Shown here in pieces: positions 1-11,586 of a DNA stretch of 64,000 nucleotides; position 1 is the first letter of the stretch; every line of letters begins with the position of its first letter. Source of the DNA: Eutypella sp. D-1 (taxonomy: Eukaryota > Ascomycota > Sordariomycetes > Xylariales > Diatrypaceae); NCBI GenBank assembly GCA_023313575.1, contig JAJTTP010000002.1:2728001-2792000 (forward strand), written 5' to 3'. The translations under genes were made by a program, and so were the position numbers. The notes below the pieces were generated by a model. That model did not search any database, had not been told where the DNA came from, and worked only from the letters and a program-made list of their open reading frames with translations.

Positions 1-3000
1 GGGACTTCCAAGAGTTGCCGTTTACGGACCTCTTCACCGCGCTTCGCTGGTGTATAGGCCTTCCGACAAGCTTGTCCTAGCCTTTTGCCAGGAATCAAGA
101 TGGTCTTTTACACCACCACTTACCAGTATAGCCAGTGACGTAGTGCACGTATATTCCAGTTTTGGGTGAGTGAATTAACGCTATTAACGATATCGGTCAC
201 AATTAAGTGGACCTCTCAGCCTTCATAGGGGGAGGCATGGGGGAAGCATGGGGGACAGACAGTATACCGCTATTTTGGCACCAATACTCCCCTAAATACG
301 GGTACGCCCGCCTGGCAGGTCCACGTGTGAATGCCTAGGTATGTTCGGGTACAGCACCAGAGACTCAAAGGAACGTCCTCCTGTTCCATTCTCTGTATGA
401 GGGTTTTTCGGTAACCTTCTCTTGGCAATCCATGAATACAACATCCAGTTCAGTTCTAACCGAGACGTTGATTCGCCTCGGCCATTTGGCGGTGATATTC
501 ACAGCTCTGCAAATATGCCCAACGACCAGTCTCAATCGAGCTGAAAGCAGAGCCCAACGTCTCAGCCCTGGCTTCCATGCGATTACTGATGCAGGCAGTA
601 TGGGGTACTTTGCGCCTTACTCGAAACGTTACCGGGCGCAATGAACACTCTCTGTTAGTCTTAGCTGGGTTCTATTCCGGCCAATGAACTCACTGTGAAA
701 GTAATGATATTATTAACTTGCGTGGGGGATTCCTCCATATTCGCAATATCAGAGCAAAGCTGATCTGCCTTGTTAGCTCACTGCGCTCCCTTTAATTCCG
801 TATTGCCTGTCATATTGGGGGCCCAAGGGATATCGATGACCGCCCGCTACCAAGAAGTCGTAGTCGTATGCACCTTCTATTCATCAGAAGACTAGATATA
901 GCGGAATAAGGCTATGAAACGTTCCAATTCTAGTTGGTCCTACAAACAGCCTTAAACAACACTACCCCCACCATCTCCATGGTCTCGGATAACGCGCGTA
1001 GTCGGGAGCAGCCGATCTGCGTGGTATTCGCCCGAACACTAGCAGGGGCTGCCGAACCTGAAAATCCGATGTAGCAATACTGGTAAGACAGGCCCTGAGA
1101 AATTCAGCGATAGAGAAAACTCTGACACCCCAGCGGCTGATGTATACGTACCCCCATTCAAAAGAAACCCCAATTTTGATAGGCTTCAGTTCAGCTGAAA
1201 CGCCCCAAATCGAGGCCCATTTGCATTATTAAAAGGCACCGAAAATAACCAGCTTATTGAAAGTCCTATGGCTGGTGATACCCAAGAAGTCTAGACACAC
1301 GACTGCACCGCCACTTGGAAGGGAGATCGGTTTACTTTCCTGGGACGATCAACGCTTTCGGCCGATCGGGACGAGATGGCTTACCAGCAGTGGATGCCTC
1401 TGTTGGGCAGCTGTGTGGGGGTATAATATCCGCGAACCGTTTCCGAAGTCTGGATCTAAGTAGGCAAGCTGTCCTTTCCGCATATTCTGACGTTTTATAT
1501 GAGATTATAAGCACCTTGTCTGTGAAATTGGAAAATAGGAAACTATGGAAACCTAACGCGCCGGCCTCCAAGGTCCTTACGGCCCAAATGTGGTTTATAC
1601 ACATAGGTAAACAGACCAAGTCGGTGAATGATAATGTAAAGCTAGGACAAAGACTCGATCTAGATCGTTGGGGTTATAGCTGTTCAAAAATTTGCTGCGA
1701 AATTGTAAGGCTTTCTCCCAATTTTCCGATTGAAGCAGTGGCATACCGCAACTTTCGGGACTAATAGCTGGCCCGGCTTACTATGCTGGAACCTGTAAAT
1801 CGGTAACCCCCCCCTGCTAGACTCGTCATGATAGTCTTACTGTGGACTATATCTCGATCCAATCTTGTGATTCAATGCTAGTTGCTAGGTTTCCGGTGAA
1901 GTGTTTCTCGCAGCTTCCTGCATATCATGTGTCACGATGGCTTCGCCTATAGACCTCAGGCTCAGCATAGTACACCATTTCCGCTCTTCGGGAAGTGAGA
2001 AGTCGCGTAAAGTACTCTAAATGCATATAGATGTTATGCCATCTATCGATCTAACAGCCTAGAATACTTAATGGGAGCCTCTAGGTCCTAGGACACCAAG
2101 TCCTCGTGATGGAAGTGTAGTCGCATGGCTAAGAGGTTCAAAAAGTCCTTCTGGCATGAGTGATGCCAGAGTATTGCTAAAACCAGCATGATATCACAGT
2201 TTAGGGATGGGACAACGAAGTACCAATAACTAGATGAAGCAGTCAGTCGGAATGAACTCGAAAAGAAAAGCAGTCTTAGCAGGGGGGCCTGGCAGCAGTC
2301 CCACTCACTACAGCATTGAAATCGGATAAGACGTGAATTGCATTTGCGAACGATCGGGAATCTCACCGTCCAATCCCCTTCAGCGACGGACGGCGATGAT
2401 GAGCAAAGAGGGCCAAAAATGCCGAGTGGCTGAAGCCTACGAATACAAATAGGGGCTGGGCTGATTAGTTCGCAAGCTGCTGACCCAGGAGGCTACTCGG
2501 CTTCTCCGGATCACAAACCAATACGCCCATGTCTACATTTTATTGCATTATCCTCTTTATACCTTTAGAACAGCGAAACGAAAAGCGATCCATCTCCCAT
2601 CGTGATCGAGCTAATGGGTTGAAATCCCTTCGACTGCTGTCGGAGTCGGATTGTCTAGCCTACTCCAGGTCGGAGTATCGTCTTGCGATCAGCTGGCCCA
2701 ATATTTATCCCGGCGTTAAAGAAAAACAACACCGGTCGTTCCTTGTCGCAGATTGGTAGCTGCTCGAAGAAATTACTGTTCTTTAACACAGTAAGAGAGC
2801 GATGTTAACTGAAAGTAAAATAATCGTCGTCATCAGGTAGCCAGCCCTCATGCTATTAGTCTAAGCACTGGCCAGGTCTTGCAGGCTGCGAAATCAAACC
2901 ATGAGGAGGGAGGTGCTGTAAACATCGCGGACTTGGCCCCCTAGCCCGTCTTCCGTACCGTGTCAAGAGATTAGATCGCCCCAGAGATTGCCTTGCAGAT

Positions 3001-3416
3001 TGGCAGAGTAGCGCGTAGGATCGGATCATGCTAATGTCTCGGGGCTTAATCCATAGCGCGTCGCGGTGGCGAGGTGGGTACACTAAGTTGATATAATGCT
3101 GGAAAACGCCCTATTATTAACCGGGGTTCTTCGGGCGATGACTGAAGATCTACCGCGCGGTCATTTCATTGAGAAGGCGACCTGGCGACATCATTTCTTG
3201 TTTTTTTGCAGGACACGTCCCCGATGAAAATACCGGGCGATCCTCCTCCCCCCCGGGGAGTCTAGACCTTTTTGTTTACACACAACTCTAGATAGACGGC
3301 GCAGCACGCGAACGCTGAGCATACGCCTACGATGTAAGTCGCGAACCGCTATTATGGCCCGCAGTCGACTAGAACGCGCCAAGCTTTCAAATACGTAACA
3401 TACTGATAGTCTACAG
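1..3416. other. gene-empty stretch
   Basis: I see no supportable gene here. The longest open frame (1315-1764, plus) encodes 149 residues with no recognisable motif, no hydrophobic pattern and no splice-linked partner. Base composition is balanced and stops are dense in all frames. Near the right edge there are intron-like signals: a pyrimidine run ending in TTTTTTTGCAG at about 3201-3211, a GTAAGT word near 3332, and a TACTGAT...CTACAG acceptor ending at 3416. They probably belong to the 5' end of the following SDR gene. Confidence 0.6.
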
Positions 3417-4413
3417 GAGTCGAAGTGTGACCAGGGCATTCAGGACCCGGATCACGTCTCTTCCGAAGCCGTGTGCCGACTTTACGGGGAAAACCATCAT
3501 AATCACGGGCGCTAATGGGACACTCGGGCTCGAGGCTGCTCGGCACTTCGTGCGGCTCAATGCGGAGAGGGTCATCCTAGGTTGCCGAAATGCCGACAAG
3601 GGGAAGACGGCCAAGACCGATCTCGAGATCACGGAGGGTAGGACCGGCGTCGTTGAGGTGTGGGAGGTCGACCTGGGCTCCTTCGATAGCGTCAAGGCAT
3701 TCTGCCGACGCGCCGACGAACTTAACCGCCTCGACGTCGTCGTCGAGAATGCGGGGCTCTCCACTTCCCAGTACGAAGCCTGTGAAGGATATGAACGACA
3801 GCTTACAGTGAACGTCATCTCAACCTTCTTGATGGCGGCACTGCTCATCCCTACCTTGAGAAGGACGAGGCGGAAGATATACGGCCCGGCCGAGGACCAG
3901 GTGCCTCACCTCGTCATCGTCGGCTGCAATGGTCATTTCGGCACCCCATTTAAGGCGCGCACAGAGGCCTCCGTCTTCGAAGCCATGAAAGGGGACTTCG
4001 CGATGGATGACCGTTACTCCGATACGAAGCTCATGGCGGTGCTCCTCATGAGGGAGTTAGCGAAGAGGATGGACTCGTCAGATGATAAGACGAAGACGGT
4101 GCTGAACATGGCAGATCCCGGATCCATCCGCACGGACCTGTTAAGGGAGAAGCCGTTTGCTTTGCTACCTAACGTGGTCCGGACGGTCAAGAACCGCGTT
4201 CTAGCTCGGACGCCGGAGGTCGGCTCGAGGACATATGTAATGGCCGCAAACGCTGGTCTCCGGAGCCACGGGGGGTATCTCGAAGACTGTGAAATCGGCA
4301 TGCCGGATGCCTTCGTTGACAGTGATCAAGGCAAGAGATTACAGTCTAAAGTGTTCAAGGAGCTGATGGAAGCTCTGGAGCGCATCCACCCCGGCATCTC
4401 CGGGAACATATAG
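3417..4413 (+). CDS. short-chain dehydrogenase/reductase (WWOX/retinol-dehydrogenase-like), 5' end unresolved
   Basis: An NAD(P)-dependent SDR oxidoreductase; substrate unknown. The reading frame from 3427 gives about 328 residues. The cofactor motif TGANGTLG is at residues 26-33, the VENAG strand follows, and the active-site YSDTK (YxxxK) sits about residue 197. The usual catalytic Ser of the VSSxxH segment is replaced: the frame reads VGCNGH, so a Cys occupies that place. The frame has no ATG before the Rossmann fold: the nearest upstream in-frame stop is at about 3370 and the first codon usable as a start is GTG at 3427. A branch-point/acceptor pair ends at 3416, so I infer a short upstream coding exon that I could not place. 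A decayed gene is the alternative. The regulator on the opposite strand converges on it with about 285 bp between stops. Confidence 0.75.
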
Positions 4414-4698
4414 ACCGGTACCGACGCGGGACATGGGTAAAGCATGTGAACCTATACTAAGAACAGCCCACCCAATTCATGTATTTTTTAATGTTAATAG
4501 ACACCACCAGCCCACGCACAAGTCTCAGCGCTAGCGCGTGGCAGAATGTATCGCCTGGGTGTTGGCTTGGTATTTCAGTCTTTTGACATGATATCGCACG
4601 CCGAGATACGTAGATTGGGGCCATCGTAGTAGGCATGTATAAATGGCACCAAAGTATACCTTTGTTCTATGTCCTTGTTCAGAGTTCTGGCATACGTA

Positions 4699-7217
4699 CT
4701 ATAGGAAAGTTTCTAGCATCCCAAACCACGCGACACCGGCACATTTGCAAAAGGGCGACCCTAACATCTTTGGTGGCCCCCCATTTTCGAACCACTTTTC
4801 GAGCTCACGGCCCCTGTACAAGCCCTCCGGGCTTAGGTCCAGATCTGTATGTTCCGATTCGGTGTTGCAAGAGCACACGTCTTTAGAGGCAGCCCATATC
4901 CGGAATACGCTTCTGCTCATCGAAATTCCAAGAGACGCGATGGGGGAAGGTAGATAGTGTCTGTTGCGGGCGTTCTTCTGCAATAATTCCTTTTCGAGTG
5001 TCCGTATCAATGCCGCCCCGTGGGCGAGGGTCTTCCTCGCATCTTTCGTTTTTCTCCAGGTGTCTACCCAGTCCAAATGATCTTGACCTACGGTGGGCTT
5101 TGGGCACGAAATGTCAGGGAGGACACATTCCGCAACCTTGGGGTGCCTATAGATATGGACCTGTAAGCTAAGCACGTGGTACAGTATCGTTGCCTCCTGT
5201 ACCAAGGCTTTCACGCGGGCTAACACGGATGACCTCCAGTCAGGATCGCTCTCGTCCTCGTAACCAAAATATGCTCGTAAAGGCAGCTCGGACGACCCCT
5301 TATCAGTTTGCGCAACACAGGAGAGATATATCTTGTCGAGGTCGATCTTCCACTCATCCAGCTCCCTAGTAAGAGGCTCTGACATTTCAGCTGGGGGTGG
5401 TAGGCTTATTGTCTCGCTCCGACATCGAGCATTGTGGCGCCAAATCTTCTGGAGCAATCCACATAGGCCCATTTGGATGTCTTCAATGAGCAGTACTGTC
5501 GGCATAGATTCAGAGACACCGAGCGCTAGCGCAGAAAGTTTGTGATCAGTACGTCCAAGGGGTTCTTTAGGTACTCGTCCATAAAACACGCCTACGCCGT
5601 TCGCATTCAACAGCGCGAAAGTATGAGGCAGTTGAATATCTAGTTCTCCGCTGTGGATACCGGGTGGTTGTCCACAGATGAGCGATAAATAAGCATCTGC
5701 CTTGAATAAGTAGTTTACGATTCTGATCACGACGACTTTCATCAGCAGTAGGTCCAGCATAAGCAGAGAAAGAATGTTACGAACCTCTTTGGTCGATCGT
5801 GGATAGTTACTACATGGAGCAACGAAGTCCCCGGAAAATGGACCCCTGCCTGATACTGTAAAGACTTCGAGCTATACATTCTTACCTCTCGAAGGAGGCA
5901 GATGAATACACCACACAGGAGCCTAACTCTTGACAATATGTGTTGGTCCTGAAGAAGTATTAGCTATGTTAACGATGATATGGCTGAGAGGACGAACACA
6001 GACCTTGGTGTAAAGCGCAAATATGACATTTAGGAGGATTGCCTGACATAGGTTCATTGGCCAGGAACTTCCCTCAAATGATACATTATCTTTACACTGT
6101 TATGACGTCTTAGCATAGCTTATATCTTTACCATGACGGGGAGACGTACAATCTGCTCGAAAATCTGGTCTACTAGAGCTTTGTGGGTTTCAAGGATAAG
6201 CTGCGTTGTACCTTTGGGCTTCTCCAGCCAGGTACCGATTAACACTACAGTTGCCGTCACAATGAGGGGATCACCCTGTTCATTGACAGTGGGCCTGTGT
6301 AGAATAGGCCAGTGAGGATGGAAGTGGTCGTAGTATGAGACGTGCCGAGTCGATACCCATGCCGAGAATCGTCTGGGCGCGGTCGTGACTTGTTCTAGAC
6401 GAAGTACTGTTCGTGATTTGACTGCTTGATGCAGAATATTGATCCCTTCTTGTGAGGACAATGGCTCTGCCGAGACTTGGGTTTGCGCATGATTCGCATC
6501 CTGCTGCGCATCACCGTGGGTCTTTGACTGCTGTGATGTGGGCTGGATAGTGAGAGTGCGCAAGAACGTCAAATTATGGGAAGATATTTCATTCGCATCC
6601 CGTGGGCTATGCGATGAGAAGCTCTCACCCGGCGAGGTCAACTCGGGTGAAATTGGTGCGCCAACTGTCTCTCTAGACTCTTTTGACGAAGCAGTGCCTC
6701 TTGTGGCACTGAACTTGCAGTCTACACCTCGCTTGATGCAGAGCTGGCATGGAGGAACACCTGAGCATTTTAATTTGCTTGCATGACAGGCATCACAAGC
6801 AACTACCGTGCGAGAGCTCGTGACTGTCGTCGCCCCATGGCGACTTACATGGCGTTTAAGCAAGTCACTATGGAGGTAATGAACATGGAGTACTTATATA
6901 TATTATGGTGACTGCGATTGAAGTTTACTCACCTCCGGCTGAAAGAACGCTGGCAAATGTGACATGTGTGGGCGGACTGACGATGAGTAGCTTGGTGCCG
7001 TCGAAGATGTTCCTTGCGAATGAAGCTTTTCCCACAATGACATTCGTGGCGAGATTGCTCCTTGTCGCCATCATCGCCTTGGTTTGGCAAGTGAACTGGC
7101 AAGGGTTAACAAATGTAAAACACAAAGATACGGGTAAGTTCAATATCAGCGGTACGTTCCGCTGTCATCCAACCATCCCATACAATTTAGCTCACCTCTA
7201 TCAGTGTCGGTGGACAT
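4699..7217 (-). CDS. transcription factor with two C2H2 fingers and a Zn2Cys6 cluster
   Basis: A fungus-specific DNA-binding regulator, acting in the nucleus. I join six exons in phase: 7217-7196, 7095-6933, 6867-6132, 6096-6004, 5948-5785 and 5722-4699, giving 733 residues. Near the N-terminus are two tandem C2H2 fingers. The first has the C-x-C spacing (CHCGKSF...HQATH). The second (CHICQRSF...HVSRH) is split by the 6932-6868 intron. A Zn2Cys6 binuclear cluster follows directly (CDACHASKLKCSG...CQLCIKRGVDC). The C-terminal two thirds matches the fungal transcription factor middle homology region, including LFKADAYLSLICGQPP and a terminal segment with GSPFCKC. The 6003-5949 intron has a weak GTCTGT donor, the least certain junction. 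The gene is divergent from the NmrA-like gene at 8030, with which it shares an 0.8-kb promoter. Its targets are unknown; control of that neighbour is an inference. Confidence 0.82.
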
Positions 7218-8029
7218 GTTCTAAAGCCCACTCGCGTGTCGATATGAGCTTAAACTTAGTAGTTCGGCTCCTCAACTCGGCCCCTGCATCCGGCCCTAGG
7301 CCTGGCTCTTGAATCGGCTTATTAATAATCTAGATCTAAGGCTCTAACTAGATGAAACGATCGTCATAATGCGTCGGAGCGGGATGCTGGGTGTTACGGT
7401 GAAGTCAGATGTTCGATAGGCAAATAGGAGAGGAATATGTGTTGGAAGAGGGTGGGCTCTGGTGGGATAGTCCGGGAAAGGACGGGAGTATGGCGTAAGT
7501 GGTAAGAATAATCGGCTTGAAGTGGGATAGATCTTAGAGTGGGATAAGGAGCTGACTAACAGGGCCTATGCTGAGTACTTAGGTAACCACCTTTGTTCGC
7601 AACCATAGTGTCCCACAATTCCTCGGTGTGCCAACGAATCACAGCACACTAATATTTCGCTACGCAGACACCAGCTCGGTATCCCGCTTACTATCCCATT
7701 CCATATCCCACCCAGTGAATTGAAATCTCTAGGGGGAATCTTAATCAGGCTTTCTAATAGGGATACGTACCTAGAGTTCTACATTGTCTTCTCCCACTTA
7801 CTCGTACCTATCACTTAGAATTGCGTGATACGAGGACTGCGTGCGAATCATGTATATAAATGGACGCCTGGATCGAGAGCCTTAGGGTTGCTCGGATCTC
7901 AACTCATCATCACAAACCTCCTGTTCTACACAAAAGCAATCAAGAACCTCCTAGTCTAGCCCGAGGCCTCTCATATTATTCTAGAGTTATACTTCATCAA
8001 CAATAAACCAGCAATTTCCCAGAGTCACG
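7218..8029. promoter_or_regulatory. shared divergent promoter with GTGGGATA array
   Basis: This interval separates the regulator start (7217, minus) from the NmrA-like start (8030, plus). GTGGGATA occurs on the plus strand at 7462-7469, 7522-7529 and 7539-7546. The reverse-oriented word occurs at 7680-7687 (TATCCCGC), 7692-7698 (TATCCCA) and 7704-7711 (TATCCCAC). That makes six copies within 250 bp, arranged as two opposed blocks. This looks like a binding-site cluster for a zinc-finger protein; the bound factor is not shown by the sequence. Confidence 0.5.
7853..7860 (+). promoter_or_regulatory. TATA box of the NmrA-like gene
   Basis: TATATAAA lies 170 bp before the ATG at 8030. It is followed by a pyrimidine-rich leader with CACAAACCTCC and CTACACAAAAGC segments, as is common before fungal start sites. 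Confidence 0.5.
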
Positions 8030-8938
8030 ATGGCCCTCATAAAGACTGTCGCGATTGCCGGCGCCTCTGGCAGCCTGGGCTCCGTCATCTTCCAGAAACT
8101 GGTTGCATCTGGCAAGTTCAAGGTCAGGGTCCTCCGACGCCTAGGTTCCAGCTCTCAGTTCCCAGCCGGGACCGACGTGGTCGACGTTGACTTCGGCTCC
8201 GCCGACGCCGTCAAGACTGCTCTGACGGGCCAGGATGCCGTGGTGTCGGCCTTGTCGACCGGCGGAGAAGGATCTCAGAAGGCGCTCGTGGACGGTGCGG
8301 TGGCCGCCGGCGTCAAGCGCTTCCTCCCGTCGGACTTTGGCAGCAACCTTGATAACCCCAACGCGCAAAAGCTGCCCGTCTATGGTCCCAAGATCGAGGG
8401 GCAGCGATACCTTGAGGAGCGTGCGAAGGGCACCGGCTTAACGTGGACCAGGGTATACAACAACGCCTTCCTCGACTGGGGCCTGAAGCACAAGTTCATC
8501 GCAGACGTGTCCGGGGCGTCCGCGATCACTGTCTATAACGGCGGGGACCTGCCATTTAGCACCACGACGCTGGCGTCGGTTGGTGACGGAGTCGTCGGCG
8601 TCTTGAGCCACCCCGACGAGACCGCGAACCGCAGCGTGAAGATCCACAACGCAGCTATAACGCAGAACCAGCTGGTGGCCTGGGCACGGCGGGCCGCGCC
8701 CAACAAGACGTTCGACGTCGTGAACACCACGCTTGACGAGGTCACCGCGGCGGCAGACGCCAGGCTCGCCAAGGGCCTCTTCGACATGCAGACTTTCGCG
8801 CCCTACCTGATGCGCGCCGTCTTCGACCCGCAGTACGGCGGCAACTTCACCGGAAAGACGGACAACGAGCTCCTCGGCGTCAAGGAGCTCAGCGAGGAAG
8901 AGATCTTCCAGGTTGTCAAGGCGCATGTCCCGGCTTGA
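8030..8938 (+). CDS. NmrA-like / isoflavone-reductase-type NAD(P)-binding protein
   Basis: An intronless 302-residue protein of the atypical SDR family that includes NmrA and isoflavone reductase homologues. These are usually cytosolic and either reduce small aromatic substrates or sense NAD(P). The N-terminal nucleotide-binding motif GASGSLG is at residues 11-17, followed by a basic RVLRR strand end that suggests NADPH preference. VKRFLPSDFG (about residue 95-105) is the conserved segment of this family. The ATG lies in ACCATGG-like context (CACGATGGCC) after a long leader with a TATA box. It is divergent from the zinc-finger regulator and shares its promoter, so local regulation is plausible. 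The exact substrate cannot be read from the sequence. Confidence 0.88.
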   Translation: MALIKTVAIAGASGSLGSVIFQKLVASGKFKVRVLRRLGSSSQFPAGTDVVDVDFGSADAVKTALTGQDAVVSALSTGGEGSQKALVDGAVAAGVKRFLPSDFGSNLDNPNAQKLPVYGPKIEGQRYLEERAKGTGLTWTRVYNNAFLDWGLKHKFIADVSGASAITVYNGGDLPFSTTTLASVGDGVVGVLSHPDETANRSVKIHNAAITQNQLVAWARRAAPNKTFDVVNTTLDEVTAAADARLAKGLFDMQTFAPYLMRAVFDPQYGGNFTGKTDNELLGVKELSEEEIFQVVKAHVPA

Positions 8939-9369
8939 GTTGTTGTAGGGAGTGCTTTATACCCCGTCGGCCAGGGAAACTAAGTCACAACCATCTGCGT
9001 CCTAGATTTAGCACACATTTAGAGTTACCTAAGTAGTAAATGGATCTGCGGGGTATAATATAAATTAAACTACTTCAATTCCATTTAAGAGATGGTGGGT
9101 GATTTCAGGTGTCTACGTATTAGGTTATGAGTCCACTGTATGTTGCCTGCCGTCCGAATTATCCGTAACCTAGTCGGATCATAATTAGAGGCGCATGTTG
9201 GAGCCAAGCGCGGACCGACCCGACCCCTCTGGCGGATATTTATTCGCCCGCATAATATTAATAGCGCATCTCGCCATCGTTAGCTACTGGAGGATGAGTG
9301 TATCATCAATTTGCAGGGAGAAAGACCTCAATTGATAAAAGTAAAATTATTTATTATATTCATATCGCG
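8939..9369. other. intergenic
   Basis: Presumed 3' UTR of the NmrA-like gene and promoter of the dehydrogenase. It is AT-rich around 9050-9090 and 9240-9365. No other feature seen. Confidence 0.6.
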
Positions 9370-10558
9370 ATGTCACAGGTCAAGATCGCCGTCCTCGATG
9401 ACTACCAAGAGGCGTCGAAGCCCCACTTTGACAAACTGCGAAGCGCCGGGTATGACGTCGTTACATTCACGGATACGCTGCTCCCGTACAATCACCCCGA
9501 CACTCCACAAGATGCGAAGGACGCTTTGGCTAAGCGCCTGGAGCCATTCATCATCATATGTAAGCACGCTTGATTGGAATATTCGTTCCTATTGCTTTTC
9601 TGTGTTTTTCATCTATGATATTCACAGCTACGCTGAAGAATGCTGACATCCCTGTTAATAAGGTTCTATGAGGGAGCGGACACCGTTCCCGGGATCCCTT
9701 GTCGACAGGCTACCGAACCTTAAGCTCCTTCTCACAACAGGGGGTCGCAACGCATCGATCGATGTGCAGGCGTGCCATGCGCGCGGTATCGTCGTGGCCG
9801 GGACCGCGGGCGGCGGGAGCCCCCGCGGTCCCGACAGTACGACCCAGCACTGCGTGGCAATGATTCTCGGGCTGGCGAGGGGACTAGCGCGCGACGACGC
9901 GTCCGTCAAGGCGGGCGGCTGGCAGACGGCATATGCTACGGGCCTGGCGGGGAAGACATTCGGGGTCTTAGGACTCGGGCGCCTTGGGGCTTCCGTCTCA
10001 CGTATCATGCACCTCGCCTTCGGCATGCGCGTCGTGGCCTGGAGTCCGAACCTCACGCAGGAGGCGGCCGACGAACGGGCGCGGGCCGCGGGTCTCCCTA
10101 CTACGGTCGCGGAGACGGGCGAGAGGACTTTCACGGCGGTCAGCCGCGAGGAATTGTTCGCCTCTGCGGACGTTGTTAGCGTGCAACTCGTGCTCTCGGA
10201 TCGTTCACGCGGCCTCGTCGGTGCTGCGGACCTGACGCGCATGAAGCCTTCCGCGTTGTTCGTCAACACCTCGCGCGGGCCTATCGTAGTGGAGGCGGAC
10301 CTGCTGGACGCGGCGAGAAGGGGCGCAATTCGCGGCGTTGCGCTCGATGTCTTTGAGCCCGAACCCTTGCCCCTGAGCAGCGAATGGCGGACGACTAAAT
10401 GGGGCGAGGACGGTAGGGCTCAGGTGCTTCTTACCCCCCATATGGGCTACGTCGAGGAGGATACTCTCGGATCATGGTACAAACAGCAGGTTGAGAACAT
10501 TTTACGATGGCAGAAGGGAGAGCCGCTGGCTACTATTTTCAAGGATAGCGGTTACTGA
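9370..10558 (+). CDS. D-isomer-specific 2-hydroxyacid dehydrogenase
   Basis: Predicted to interconvert a D-2-hydroxyacid and a 2-oxoacid using NAD(P)H. Two exons, 9370-9559 and 9663-10558, join in phase to 361 residues. The intron starts GTAAGC and ends with AATAAG. An earlier CACAG at 9627 would lead straight to a stop, so it is not used. I take the start as the ATG before SQVKIAVLDDYQ; the open frame reaches further upstream but only into AT-rich leader. The Rossmann motif GLGRLG is at about residue 165. The catalytic triad of the family is present: Arg in NTSRGP, Glu in DVFEPEPL and His in LTPHMG. The Asp at the end of the second beta strand is replaced in AWSPN, which suggests NADPH. No dedicated pathway is visible next to it. 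Confidence 0.9.
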
Positions 10559-11586
10559 TTCATACATTGAACAAGTTCACCAAGTCGACCCAGACACGGC
10601 CCCTTCTCAATAGGAGATGCTCTTTAGAAGTATGTGGTTTGGGGTGTAGATATCTAAGAGCTTGCCTAATAGTCCCGAGCAGTTTGCCTATGGTTTTTAT
10701 TATACTTACCTACTTAAGCTAGAGGTATACACCTAGATAGTGATACTACCTAGGTAGGTACTAAAGAGTCCTTCGGGGCCCTACCCTTTCAAGGTAAACA
10801 AAATGTCACGAAAGTAGAGCTAGATAGATAAATCTTTCAATTTTTCAAATATTTCAAAAACCTGGTATGCTTAAGGTGTAGTACAGAGTTGCCTCTTTGG
10901 GGAAGGCCGTCTATTGCTCTGATTGTAGGCAAGTGCAAACGAGTATCTGACCGTAGTTGCCTACCATTAATCACTTGGCCTGCACCTTCCACATAAACAT
11001 ACATTCGACACAGCACCCGGTTATTGCAAGTGCAGGTGCACTTCTGAGGTTACCTAACCTAAGTACCTTTTTCATGAAACCTGACCAGTACCTATACTGG
11101 AAACCTTGGAAGTTACCAGCTACCTACATGTAGGTAGGTACATACGTAGGTAGCTATCTGTATGAGGTCAAAGTAACCTGCTTTATCTCTCCTGCATCGT
11201 TATTGTTTACTTCCTACATCCTTTAGGCATCTTCCACACCACCCCCCAAAAACGCGGATAGTTGCCTGTTCGACTTAGGTAGGTACAAAGATATCTGAAC
11301 GGCACGAAGGGAGGAGAGAAGATATTGTGTTCAAGACTGAGTAAGTTCAGGTCACCTACTGTGTATAGGAGGTAAGAGTTTTCGTCGCCTCCCATCTGGA
11401 TTATCAACTTCATTCGTCGTATAAAACGACCCATATTTGCATGATCACATTTTTTGCCATCTTACTCGCCCATCTGATCTGGAAAACATTCTGGATATCC
11501 GAGTTCAACCTTTTACGGCCTCAAGCACTTTACCATTTGATAGGTTCTCACCGGCAAGACTAGATCCGCGACGGCTGCTACCAAAT
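10559..11586. other. intergenic with TAGGTAGG palindromes
   Basis: No gene seen. Contains TACCTAGGTAGGTA at 10747-10760 and a perfect 16-bp palindrome, TACCTACATGTAGGTA, at 11121-11136. The same words recur at 48009-48034 and 58406-58430. Confidence 0.5.

Noticed and set aside
1315..1764. 149-residue open frame in the left gene-empty stretch
   Set aside because: No motif, no plausible splice partner and amino-acid composition like random translation.
5850..5885. Possible 36-nt intron in the regulator (GTAAG...CAG)
   Set aside because: Too short for a fungal intron, and the unspliced sequence aligns well in length with the transcription factor middle homology region.
9298..9369. Upstream in-frame extension of the D-hydroxyacid dehydrogenase
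   Set aside because: It translates AT-rich leader without family similarity; the protein family begins at the ATG at 9370.
3427..10558. Secondary-metabolite gene cluster
   Set aside because: SDR, regulator, NmrA-like and dehydrogenase genes are suggestive, but no polyketide synthase, peptide synthetase, terpene cyclase or P450 is present in or near the region.
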